NCBI RefSeq assembly: GCF_022965805.1
Contig: NW_027331436.1
Coordinates: 62,001-126,000, forward strand
DNA: 64,000 bases
Reading direction: 5' to 3'
Source of the DNA: Primulina eburnea
Taxonomy: Eukaryota > Streptophyta > Magnoliopsida > Lamiales > Gesneriaceae
Positions within the stretch are counted from its first letter, which is position 1; each line of letters starts with the position of its first letter. The notes below the pieces were generated by a model. That model made no database searches, was not told the origin of the DNA, and saw nothing but the letters and a program-made list of their open reading frames with translations. Positions 39,401-52,010 of the stretch are shown piece after piece. Made by a program: the position numbers and the translations under genes.

Positions 39401-40690
39401 TCAAAGAACTATATATGGCCTAACCTTTGCTCAATATTGTTGTAATCAGCTACTTGTCATTCTCAAACGGATGGACAAACTGAAGTTGTAAATAGAACTT
39501 TGGGAACACTTTTGCGTGCTATTCTTAAAAGAACTTGGATTGACATTTCTATGCACTTTATTTTGGGGTTGCCTAGGACTGAGAAGGTGAGGGATTTTAT
39601 TTTTGGATTACTTTATGGGCTAAACTTTGCTCAATATTGTTGTAATCTACTACTTGTCATCCTCAAACGGATGGACAAACTGAAGTTGTAAATAGAACTT
39701 TGAGAACACTTTTGCGTGCTATTCTTAAAAAGAACTTGGATTGACATTTCTATGCACTTTATTCTGGGGTTGCCTAGGACTAAGAAGGGGAAGGATTCTA
39801 TTTTCGTTTACTTTATGGGCTAAACTTTGCTCAATATTGTTGTAATCTACTATTTGTCATCCTCAAACGGATGGACAAACTGAAGTTGTCAATGGAACTT
39901 ATATGGGCTAAACTTTGCTCAATATTGTTGTAATCTACTACTTGTCATCCCCAAACGGATGGACAAACTGAAGTTGTAAATAGAACTTTGGGAACACTTG
40001 TGCGTGCTATTCTTAAAAGAACTTGGATTGACATTTCTATGGACTTTATTTTGGGGTTGCCTAGGACTAAGAAGGGGAGGGATTCTATTTTTGCATTACT
40101 TTATGGGCTAAACTTTGCTCCATATTGTTGTAATCTACTACTTGTCATCCTCAAACGGATGGCCAAACTGAAGTTGTAAATAGAACTTTGGGAACACTTT
40201 TGCGTGTTATTCTTAAAAGAACTTGGACTGACATTTCTATGCACTTTATTTTGGGGTTGCCTAGGACTAAGAAGGTGAGGGATTCTATTTTTGGATTACT
40301 TTATGGGCTAAAATTTGCTCAATATTGTTGTAATCTACTACTTGTCATCCTCAAACGGATGGACAAACTGAAGTTGTAAATAGAACTTTGGGAACACTTG
40401 TGCGTGCTATTCTTAAAAAGAACTTGGATTGACATTTCTATGCACTTTATTTTGGGGTTGCCGAGGACTAAGAAGGGGAGGGATTCTATTTTTGGATTAC
40501 TTTATGGGCTAAACATTGCTCAATATTGTTGTAATCTACTGCTTGTCATCCTCAAACGGATGGACAAACTGAAGTTGTCAATAGAACTTATATGGGCTAA
40601 ACTTTGCTCAATATTGTTGTATCTACTACTTGTCATCCCCAAACGGATGGACAAACTGGAGTTGTAAATAGAACTTTGGGAACACTTTTG
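36490..40690 (+). repeat. Right-arm higher-order block, copy 1 (~4.2 kb)
   Basis: This block aligns with 40,700-44,900 by private variants. GGCCTGACATTTCTGTGG lies at 36,992 and 41,202 (offset 4,210). ATTCTGAAAAAG lies at about 38,260 and 42,565 (offset 4,305). TGCGTGTTATTC lies at 40,201 and 44,417 (offset 4,216), and TTGCCGAGG at 40,459 and 44,673 (offset 4,214). The changing offset shows that units were gained or lost within the block after duplication, notably between about 37,260 and 37,560 and between about 39,000 and 39,690. Confidence 0.82.
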
Positions 40691-40699
40691 CGTGCTATT

Positions 40700-43600
40700 C
40701 TTAAAAAGAACTTGGATTGACATTTCTATGGACTTTATTTTGGGGTTGCCTAGGACTAAGAAGGGGAGGGATTCTATTTTTGGATTACTTTATGGGCTAA
40801 ACTTTGCTCAATATTGTTGTAATCTACTATTTGTCATCTTCAAACGGATGGACAAACTGAAGTTGTCAATAGAACTTATATGGGCAAAACTTTGCTCAAT
40901 ATTGTTGTAATCTACTACTTGTCATCCCCAAACGGATGGACAAACTGAAGTTGTAAATAGAACTTTGGGAACACTTGTGCGTGCTATTCTTAAAAGAACT
41001 TGGATTGACATTTCTATGGACTTTATTTTGGGGTTGCCTAGGACTAAGAAGGGGAGGGATTCTATTTTTGCATTACTTTATGGGCTAAACTTTGCACCAT
41101 ATTGTTGTAATCTACTACTTGTCATCCTCAAACGGATGGACAAACTGAAGTTGTAAATAGAACTTTAGGAACACTTTTGCGTGCTATTCTTAAAAGAACT
41201 TGGCCTGACATTTCTGTGGACTTTATTTTGGGGTTGCCTAGGACTAAGAAGGTGAGGGATTCTATTTTTGGATTACTTTATGGGCTAAACTTTGCTCAAT
41301 ATTGTTGTAATCTACTACTTGTCATCCTCAAACGGATGGACAAACTGAAGTTGTAAATAGAACTTTGGGAACACTTGTGCGTGCTATTCTTAAAAGAACT
41401 TGGATTAACATTTCTATGCACTTTATTTTGGGGTTGCCTAGGACTAAGAAGGGGAGGGATTCTATTTTTGGATTACTTTATGGGCTAAACTTTGCTCAAT
41501 ATTGTTGTAATCTACTACTTGTCATCCTCAAACGGATGGAAAAACTGAAGTTGTCAATAGAACTTATATGGCCTAACCTTTGCTCAATATTGTTGTAATC
41601 TACTACTTGTCATTCTCAAACGGATGGACAAACTGAAGTTGTAAATAGAACTTTGGGAACACTTTTGCGTGCTATTCTTAAAAAGAACTTGGATTGACAT
41701 TTCTATGCACTTTATTTTGGGGTTGCCTAGGACTGAGAAGGGGAGGGATTCTATTTTTGGATTACTTTATGAGCTAAACTTTGCTCAATATTGTTGTAAT
41801 CTACTACTTGTCATCCTCAAACAGATGGACAAACTGAAGTAGTCAATAGAACTTTGGGAACACTTTTGCGTGCTATTCTTAAAAAGAACTTGGATTGACA
41901 TTTCTATGGACTTTATTTTGGGGTTGCCTAGGACTAAGAAGGGGAGGGATTCTATTTTTGCATTACTTTATGGGCTAAACTTTGCTCCATATTGTTGTAA
42001 TCTACTACTTGTCATCCTCAAACGGATGGACAAACTGAAGTTGTAAATAGAACTTTGGGAACACTTTTGCGTGCTATTCTTAAAAGAACTTGGACTGACA
42101 TTTCTATGCACTTTATTTTGGGGTTGCCTAGGAATAAGAAGGTGAGGGATTCTATTTTTGGATTACTTTATGGGCTAAACTTTGCTCAATATTGTTGTAA
42201 TCTACTACTTGTCATCCTCAAACGGATGGACAAACTGAAGTTGTAAATAGAACTTTGGGAACACTTGTGCGTGCTATTCTTAAAAAGAACTTGGATTGAC
42301 ATTTCTATGCACTTTATTTTGGGGTTGCCTAGGACTAAGAAGGGGAGGGATTCTATTTTTGGATTACTTTATGGGCTAAACATTGCTCAATATTGTTGTA
42401 ATCTACTGCTTGTCATCCTCAAACGGATGGACAAACTGAAGTTGTCAATAGAACTTATATGGGCTAAACTTTGCTCAATATTGTTGTAATCTACTACTTG
42501 TCATCCCCAAACGGATGGACAAACTGAAGTTGTAAATAGAACTTTGGGAACACTTTTGCGTGCTATTCTGAAAAAGAACTTGGATTGACATTTCTATGGA
42601 CTTTATTTTGGGGTTGCCTAGGACTAAGAAGGGGAGGGATTCTATTTTTGGATTACTTTATGGGCTAAACATTGCTCAATATTGTTGTAATCTACTACTT
42701 GTCATCCTCAAACGGATGGACAAACTGAAGTTGTCAATAGAACTTATATGGGCTAAACTTTGCTCAATATTGTTGTAATCTACTACTTGTCATCCCCAAA
42801 CGGATGGACAAATTGAAGTTGTAAATAGAACTTTGGGGACACTTGTGCGTGCTATTCTTAAAAGAACTTGGATTGACATTTCTATGGACTTTATTTTGGG
42901 GTTGCCTAGGACTAAGAAGGGGAGGGATTCTATTTTGGATTACTTTATGGGCTAAACTTTGCTCAATATTGTTGTAATCTACTATTTGTCATCCCCAAAC
43001 GGATGGACAAATTGAAGTTGTAAATAGAACTTTGGGGACACTTGTGCGTGCTATTCTTAAAAGAACTTGGATTGACATTTCTATGGACTTTATTTTGGGG
43101 TTGCCTAGGACTAAGAAGGGGAGGGATTCTATTTTTGGATTACTTTATGGGCTAAACTTTGTTCAATATTGTTGTAATCTACTACTTGTCATCCTCAAAC
43201 GGATGGAAAAACTGAAGTTGTCAAAGAACTTATATGGCCTAACCTTTGCTTAATATTGTTGTAATCTGCTACTTGTCATTCTCAAACGGATGGACAAACT
43301 GAAGTTGTAAATAGAACTTTGGGAACACTTTTGCGTGCTATTCTTAAAAAGAACTTGGATTGACATTTCTATGCACTTTATTTTGGGGTTGCCTAGGACT
43401 AAGAAGGGGAGGGATTCTATTTTTGGATTACTTTATGGGCTAAACTTTGCTCAATATTGTTGTAATCTACTACTTGTCATCCTCAACGGATGGACAAACT
43501 GAAGTTGTAAATAGAACTTTGGGAACACTTTTGCGTGCTATTCTTAAAAGAACTTGGATTGACATTCTATGCACTTTATTTGGGGTTGCCTAGGACTAAG

Positions 43601-44900
43601 AAGGGGAGGGATTCTATTTTTGGATTACTTTATGGGCTAAACTTGCTCAATATTGTTGTAATCTACTACTTGTCATCCTCAAACAGATGGACAAACTGAA
43701 GTTGTCAATAGAACTTTGGGAACACTTTTGCGTGCTATTCTTAAAAGAACTTGGATTGACATTTCTATGCACTTTATTTTGGGGTTGCCTAGGACTAAGA
43801 AGGGGAGGGATTCTATTTTTGGATTACTTTATGGGCTAAACTTTGCTCCATATTGTTGTAATCTACTACTTGTCATCCTCAAACGGATGGACAAACTGAA
43901 GTTGTAAATAGAACTTTGAGAACACTTTTGCGTGCTATTCTTAAAAAGAACTTGGATTGACATTTCTATGCACTTTATTCTGGGGTTGCCTAGGACTAAG
44001 AAGGGGAAGGATTCTATTTTTCGTTACTTTATGGGCTAAACTTTGCTCAATATTGTTGTAATCTACTATTTGTCATCCTCAAACGGATGGACAAACTGAA
44101 GTTGTCAATGGAACTTATATGGGCTAAACTTTGCTCAATATTGTTGTAATCTACTACTTGTCATCCCCAAACGGATGGACAAACTGAAGTTGTAAATAGA
44201 ACTTTGGGAACACTTGTGCGTGCTATTCTTAAAAGAACTTGGATTGACATTTCTATGGACTTTATTTTGGGGTTGCCTAGGACTAAGAAGGGGAGGGATT
44301 CTATTTTTGCATTACTTTATGGGCTAAACTTTGCTCCATATTGTTGTAATCTACTACTTGTCATCCTCAAACGGATGGCCAAACTGAAGTTGTAAATAGA
44401 ACTTTGGGAACACTTTTGCGTGTTATTCTTAAAAGAACTTGGACTGACATTTCTATGCACTTTATTTTGGGGTTGCCTAGGACTAAGAAGGTGAGGGATT
44501 CTATTTTGGATTACTTTATGGGCTAAAATTTGCTCAATATTGTTGTAATCTACTACTTGTCATCCTCAAACGGATGGACAAACTGAAGTTGTAAATAGAA
44601 CTTTGGGAACACTTGTGCGTGCTATTCTTAAAAAGAACTTGGATTGACATTCTATGCACTTTATTTTGGGGTTGCCGAGGACTAAGAAGGGGAGGGATTC
44701 TATTTTTGGATTACTTTATGGGCTAAACATTGCTCAATATTGTTGTAATCTACTGCTTGTCATCCTCAAACGGATGGACAAACTGAAGTTGTCAATAGAA
44801 CTTATATGGGCTAAACTTTGCTCAATATTGTTGTATCTACTACTTGTCATCCCAAACGGATGGACAAACTGGAGTTGTAAATAGAACTTTGGGAACACTT
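40700..44900 (+). repeat. Right-arm higher-order block, copy 2 (~4.2 kb)
   Basis: Second copy of the preceding block. The best-matching segments are 40,700-41,470, 41,865-43,310 and 43,905-44,900. The shared base change in GACAAACTGGAGTTG (40,655 and 44,870) marks the right end of the match. Partial 88-bp subunits recur in the same order. Confidence 0.82.
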
Positions 44901-47900
44901 TTGCGTGCTATTCTTAAAAGAACTTGGATTGACATTTCTATGGACTTTATTTTGGGGTTGCCTAGGACTAAGAAGGGGAGGGATTCTATTTTTGCATTAC
45001 TTTATGGGCTAAACTTTGCTCCATATTGTTGTAATCTACTACTTGTCATCCTCAAACGGATGGACAAACTGAAGTTGTAAATAGAACTTTGGGAACACTT
45101 TTGCGTGCTATTCTTAAAAGAACTTGGACTGACATTTCTATGCACTTTATTTTGGGGTTGCCTAGGAATAAGAAGGTGAGGGATTCTATTTTTGGATTAC
45201 TTTATGGGCTAAACTTTGCTCAATATTGTTGTAATCTACTACTTGTCATCCTCAAACGGATGGACAAACTGAAGTTGTAAATAGAACTTTGGGAACACTT
45301 GTGCGTGCTATTCTTAAAAGAACTTGGATTGACATTTCTATGCACTTTATTTTGGGGTTGCCTAGGACTAAGAAGGGGAGGGATTCTATTTTTGGATTAC
45401 TTTATGGGCTAACATTGCTCAATATTGTTGTAATCTACTGCTTGTCATCCTCAAACGGATGGACAAACTGAAGTTGTCAATAGAACTTATATGGGCTAAA
45501 CTTTGCTCAATATTGTTGTAATCTACTACTTGTCATCCCCAAACGGATGGACAAACTGAAGTTGTAAATAGAACTTTGGGAACACTTTTGCGTGCTATTC
45601 TGAAAAAGAACTTGGATTGACATTTCTATGGACTTTATTTTGGGGTTGCCTAGGACTAAGAAGGGGAGGGATTCTATTTTTGGATTACTTTATGGGCTAA
45701 ACATTGCTCAATATTGTTGTAATCTACTACTTGTCATCCTCAAACGGATGGACAAACTGAAGTTGTCAATAGAACTTATATGGGCTAAACTTTGCTCAAT
45801 ATTGTTGTAATCTACTACTTGTCATCCCCAACGGATGGACAAATTGAAGTTGTAAATAGAACTTTGGGACACTTGTGCGTGCTATTCTTAAAAGAACTTG
45901 GATTGACATTTCTATGGACTTTATTTTGGGGTTGCCTAGGACTAAGAAGGGGAGGGATTCTATTTTTGGATTACTTTATGGGCTAAACTTGCTCAATATT
46001 GTTGTAATCTACTACTTGTCATCCTCAAACGGATGGACAAACTGAAGTTGTCAATAGAACTTTGGGAACACTTTTGCGTGCTATTCTTAAAAGAACTTGG
46101 ACTGACATTTCTATGCACTTTATTTTGGGGTTGCCTAGGACTAGAAGGTGAGGGATTCTATTTTTGGATTACTTTATGGGCTAAACTTTGCTCAATATGT
46201 TGTAATCTACTACTTGTCATCCTCAAACGGATGGACAAACTGAAGTTGTAAATAGAACTTTGGGAACACTTTTGCGTGCTATTCTTAAAAGAACTTGGAT
46301 TGACATTTCTATGCACTTTATTTTGGGGTTGCCTAGGACTAAGAAGGGGAGGGATTCTATTTTTGGATTACTTTATGGGCTAACATTGCTCAATATTGTT
46401 GTAATCTACTACTTGTCATCCTCAAACGGATGGACAAACTGAAGTTGTAAATAGAACTTTGGGAACACTTGTGCGTGCTATTCTTAAAAGAACTTGGATT
46501 GACATTTCTATGGACTTTATTTTGGGGTTGCCTAGACTAAGAAGGGGAGGGATTCTATTTTGGATTACTTTATGGGCTAAACTTTGCTCAATATTGTTGT
46601 AATCTACTACTTGTCCATCCTCAAACGGATGGAAAACTGAAGTTGTCAAGAACTTATATGGCCTAACCTTTGCTCAATATTGTTTGTAATCAGCTACTGT
46701 CATTCTCAAACGGATGACAAACTGAAGTTGTAAATAGAACTTTGGGAACACTTTGCGTGCTATTCTTAAAAGAACTTGGATTGACATTTCTATGCACTTT
46801 ATTTTGGGGTTGCCTAGGACTGAGAAGGTGAGGGATTTTATTTTTGGATTACTTTATGGGCTAAACTTTGTTCAATATTGTTTGTAATCTACTACTTGTC
46901 ATCCTCAAACGGATGGACAAACTGAAGTTGTAAATATAACTTTGAGAACACTTTTGCGTGCTATTCTTAAAAAGAACTTGGATTGACATTTCTATGCCTT
47001 TATTCTGGGTTGCCCTAGGACTAAGAAGGGGAAGGATTCTATTTTCGTTTACTTTAGGGCTAAACTTTGCTCATATTGTTGTAATCTACTATGTGTCATC
47101 CTCAAACGATGACAAACTGAAGTGTCAATGGAACTTATATGGGCTAAACTTGCTCAATATTGTTGTAATCTACTACTTGTCATCCCAAACGGATGGACAA
47201 ACTGAAGTTGTAAATAGAACTTTGGGAACACTTGTGCGTGCTATTCTTAAAGAACTTGGATTGACATTTCTATGGACTTTATTTTTGGGGTTGCCTAGGA
47301 CTAAGAAGGGGAGGGATTCTATTTTTGGCATTACTTTATGGGCTAAACTTTGCTCCATATTGTTGTAATCTACTACTTGTCATCCTCAAAACGGATGGCC
47401 AAACTGAAGTTGTAAATAGAACTTTGGGAACACTTTTGCGTGTTATTCTTAAAAGAACTTGGACTGACATTTCTATGCACTTTATTTTGGGGTTGCCTAG
47501 GACTAAGAAGGTGAGGGATTCTATTTTTGGATTACTTATGGGCTAAAACTTTGCTCAATATTGTTGTAATCTACTACTTGTCATCCTCAAACGGATGGAC
47601 AAACTGAAGTTGTAAATAGAACTTTGGGAACACTTTTGCGTGCTATTCTTAAAAGAACTTGGATTGACATTCTATGCACTTTATTTGGGGTTGCCTAGGA
47701 CTAAGAAGGGGAGGGATTCTATTTTTGGATTACTTTATGGGCTAAACTTTGCTCAATATTGTTGTAATCTACTACTTGTCATCCTCAAACGGATGGACAA
47801 ACTGAAGTTGTCAATAGAACTTTGGAACACTTTTGCGTGCTATTCTTAAAAAGAACTTGGATTGACATTTCTATGCACTTTATTTTGGGGTTGCCTAGGA

Positions 47901-48500
47901 CTAAGAAGGGGAGGGATTCTATTTTGGATTACTTTATGGGCTAAACTTTGCTCAATATTGTTGTAATCTACTACTTGTCATCCTCAACGGATGGACAAAC
48001 TGAAGTTGTAAATAGAACTTTGGGAACACTTTTGCGTGCTATTCTTAAAAGAACTTGGATTGACATTTCTATGGACTTTATTTGGGGTTGCCTAGGACTA
48101 AGAAGGGGAGGGATTCTATTTTTTGCATTACTTTATGGGCTAAACTTTGCTCCATATTGTTGTAATCTACTACTTGTCATCCTCAAACGGATGGACAAAC
48201 TGAAGTTGTAAATAGAACTTTGGGACACTTTTGCGTGCTATCTTAAAAAGAACTTGGACTGACATTTCTATGCACTTTATTTTGGGGTTGCCTAGGACTA
48301 AGAAGGTGAGGGATTCTATTTTTGGATTACTTATGGGCTAAACTTTGCTCAATATTGTTTGTAATCTACTACTTGTCATCCTCAAACGGATGGACAAACT
48401 GAAGTTGTAATAGAACTTTGGGAACACTTTGCGTGCTATTCTTTAAAAGAACTTGGATTACATTTCTATGCACTTTATTTTGGGGTTGCCTAGGACTAAG
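44900..48500 (+). repeat. Partial third higher-order copy, with indel damage
   Basis: The units at 45,089-45,610 repeat those at 42,055-42,570 (offset 3,032-3,034). The stretch 46,470-47,600 repeats material of 39,211-40,400 (GACTGAGAAGG at 39,578 and 46,819, offset 7,241). Many single-base changes lie between 46,500 and 48,480, for example TGTCCATCC near 46,612, CTTTAGGGC near 47,052 and CTTTAAAAG near 48,440. Confidence 0.78.
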
Positions 48501-49520
48501 AAGGGGAGGATTCTATTTTTGGATTACTTTATGGGCTAAACTTTGCTCAATATTGTTGTAATCTACTACTTGTCATCCTCAAACGGATGGACAAACTGAA
48601 GTTGTAAATAGAACTTTGGGAACACTTTTGCGTGCTATTCTTAAAAAGAACTTGGATTGACATTTCTATGGACTTTATTTTGGGGTTGCCTAGGACTAAG
48701 AAGGGGAGGGATTCTATTTTTGGATTACTTTATGGGCTAAACTTTGCTCAATATTGTTGTAATCTACTACTTGTCATCCTCAAACAGATGGACAAACTGA
48801 AGTTGTCAATAGAACTTTGGGAACACTTTTGCGTGCTATTCTTAAAAGAACTTGGATTGACATTTCTATGGACTTTATTTTGGGGTTGCCTAGGACTAAG
48901 AAGGGGAGGGATTCTATTTTTGGATTACTTTATGGGCTAAACTTTGCTCAATATTGTTGTAATCTACTACTTGTCATCCTCAAACGGATGGACAAACTGA
49001 AGTTGTAAATAGAACTTTGGGAACACTTTTGCGTGCTATTCTTAAAAGAACTTGGATTGACATTTCTATGCACTTTATTTTGGGGTTGCCTAGGACTAAG
49101 AAGGGGAGGGATTCTATTTTTGGATTACTTTATGGGCTAAACTTGCTCAATATTGTTGTAATCTACTACTTGTCATCCTCAAACGGATGGACAAACTGAA
49201 GTTGTAAATAGAACTTTGGGAACACTTTTGCGTGCTATTCTTAAAAAGAACTTGGATTGACATTTCTATGCACTTTATTTTGGGGTTGCCTAGGACTAAG
49301 AAGGGGAGGGATTCTATTTTTGGATTACTTTATGGGCTAAACTTTGCTCAATATTGTTGTAATCTACTACTTGTCATCCTCAAACCGATGGACAAACTGA
49401 AGTTGTCAATAGAACTTTGGGAACACTTTTGCGTGCTATTCTTAAAAGAACTTGGATTGACATTTCTATGCACTTTATTTTGGGGTTGCCTAGGACTAAG
49501 AAGGGGAGGGATTCTATTTT
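48500..49520 (+). repeat. Regular monomers, mixed Asp and His types
   Basis: About five regular units. Those starting 48,632 and 48,817 are Asp-type, those starting 49,017, 49,232 and 49,417 His-type. Few indels are present. Confidence 0.85.
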
Positions 49521-50503
49521 TGGAATTACTTTATGGCTGAACTTATATGGGCTAAACTTTGCTCAATATTGTTGTATCTACTACTTGTCATCCCCAAAAC
49601 GGATGGACAAACTGAAGTTGTAAATAGAACTTTGAGAACACTTTTGCGTGCTATTTTTAAAAAGAACTTGGATTGACATTTCTATGGACTTTATTTTGGG
49701 GTTGCCTAGGACTAAGAAGGGGAGGGATTCTATTTTTGGATTACTTTATGGGCTAAACATTGCTCAATATTGTTGTAATCTACTACTTGTCATCCTCAAA
49801 CGGATGGACAAACTGAAGTTGTCAATAGAACTTATATGGGCTAAACTTTGCTCAATATTGTTGTAATCTACTACTTGTCATCCCCAAACGGATGGACAAA
49901 CTGAAGTTGTAAATAGAACTTTGGGAACACTTGTGCGTGCTATTCTTAAAAGAACTTGGATTGACATTTCTATGGACTTTATTTTGGGGTTGCCTAGGAC
50001 TAAGAAGGGGAGGGATTCTATTTTGCATTACTTTATGGGCTAAACTTTGCTCCATATTGTTGTAATCTACTACTTGTCATCCTCAAACGGATGGCCAAAC
50101 TGAAGTTGTAAATAGAACTTTGGGAACACTTTTGCGTGCTTATTCTTAAAAGAACTTGGACTGACATTTCTATGCACTTTATTTTGGGGTTGCCTAGGAC
50201 TAAGAAGGTGAGGGATTCTATTTTTGGATTACTTTATGGGCTAAACTTTGCTCAATATTGTGTTGTAATCTACTACTTGTCATCCTCAAACGGATGGACA
50301 AACTGAAGTTGTAATAGAACTTTGGGAACACTTGTGCGTGCTATTCTTAAAAGAACTTGGATTGACATTTCTATGCACTTTATTTTGGGGTTGCCGAGGA
50401 CTAAGAAGGGGAGGGATTCTATTTTGGATTACTTTATGGGCTAAACTTGCTCAATATTGTTGTAATCTACTAGCTTGTCATCCTCAAACGGATGGACAAA
50501 CTG
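49520..50503 (+). repeat. Short higher-order-type stretch with irregular joint
   Basis: Near 49,524-49,545 the sequence reads GGAATTACTTTATGGCTGAACTTATATGGG, an irregular entry into an 88-bp partial subunit (shown here as overlapping monomer landmarks, not one copy of either). Further right are a second partial subunit (near 49,830), a Pro-type unit (near 50,050) and a unit with TTGCCGAGG at 50,392. Confidence 0.75.
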
Positions 50504-52010
50504 AAGTTGTAAATAGAACTTTGGGAACACTTTTGCGTGCTATTCTTAAAAGAACTTGGATTGACATTTCTATGCACTTTATTTTGGGGTTGCCTAGGAC
50601 TAAGAAGGGGAGGGATTCTATTTTTGGATTACTTTATGGGCTAAACTTTGCTCAATATTGTTGTAATCTACTACTTGTCATCCTCAAACGGATGGACAAA
50701 CTGAAGTTGTCAATAGAACTTTGGGAACACTTTTGCGTGCTATTCTTAAAAGAACTTGGATTGACATTTCTATGGACTTTATTTTGGGGTTGCCTAGGAC
50801 TAAGAAGGGGAGGGATTCTATTTTTGGATTACTTTATGGGCTAAACTTTGCTCAATATTGTTGTAATCTACTACTTGTCATCCTCAAACGGATGGACAAA
50901 CTGAAGTTGTAAATAGAACTTTGGGAACACTTTTGCGTGCTATTCTTAAAAGAACTTGGATTGACATTTCTATGGACTTTATTTTGGGGTTGCCTAGGAC
51001 TAAGAAGGGGAGGGATTCTATTTTTGGATTACTTTATGGGCTAAACTTTGCTCAATATTGTTGTAATCTACTACTTGTCATCCTCAAACGGATGGACAAA
51101 CTGAAGTTGTAAATAGAACTTTGGGAACACTTTTGCGTGCTATTCTTAAAAGAACTTGGATTGACATTTCTATGGACTTTATTTTGGGGTTGCCTAGGAC
51201 TAAGAAGGGGAGGGATTCTATTTTTGGATTACTTTATGGGCTAAACTTTGCTCAATATTGTTGTAATCTACTACTTGTCATCCTCAAACGGATGGACAAA
51301 CTGAAGTTGTAAATAGAACTTTGGGAACACTTTTGCGTGCTATTCTTAAAAGAACTTGGATTGACATTTCTATGCACTTTATTTTGGGGTTGCCTAGGAC
51401 TAAGAAGGGGAGGGATTCTATTTTTGGATTACTTTATGGGCTAAACTTTGCTCAATATTGTTGTAATCTACTACTTGTCATCCTCAAACGGATGGACAAA
51501 CTGAAGTTGTAAATAGAACTTTGGGAACACTTTTGCGTGCTATTCTTAAAAGAACTTGGATTGACATTTCTATGGACTTTATTTTGGGGTTGCCTAGGAC
51601 TAAGAAGGGGAGGGATTCTATTTTTGGATTACTTTATGGGCTAAACTTTGCTCAATATTGTTGTAATCTACTACTTGTCATCCTCAAACGGATGGACAAA
51701 CTGAAGTTGTAAATAGAACTTTGGGAACACTTTTGCGTGCTATTCTTAAAAAGAACTTGGATTGACATTTCTATGGACTTTATTTTGGGGTTGCCTAGGA
51801 CTAAGAAGGGGAGGGATTCTATTTTTGGATTACTTTATGGGCTAAACTTTGCTCAATATTGTTGTAATCTACTACTTGTCATCCTCAAACGGATGGACAA
51901 ACTGAAGTTGTCAATAGAACTTTGGGAACACTTTTGCGTGCTATTCTTAAAAGAACTTGGATTGACATTTCTATGGACTTTATTTTGGGGTTGCCTAGGA
52001 CTAAGAAGGG
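50503..52010 (+). repeat. Regular ladder of clean 200-bp monomers
   Basis: Units start at 50,721, 50,921, 51,121, 51,321 and 51,521 at exact 200-bp spacing. They are identical except for the Asp/His codon (His in the unit at 51,321) and the four/five-A run at about 51,749. Confidence 0.9.
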
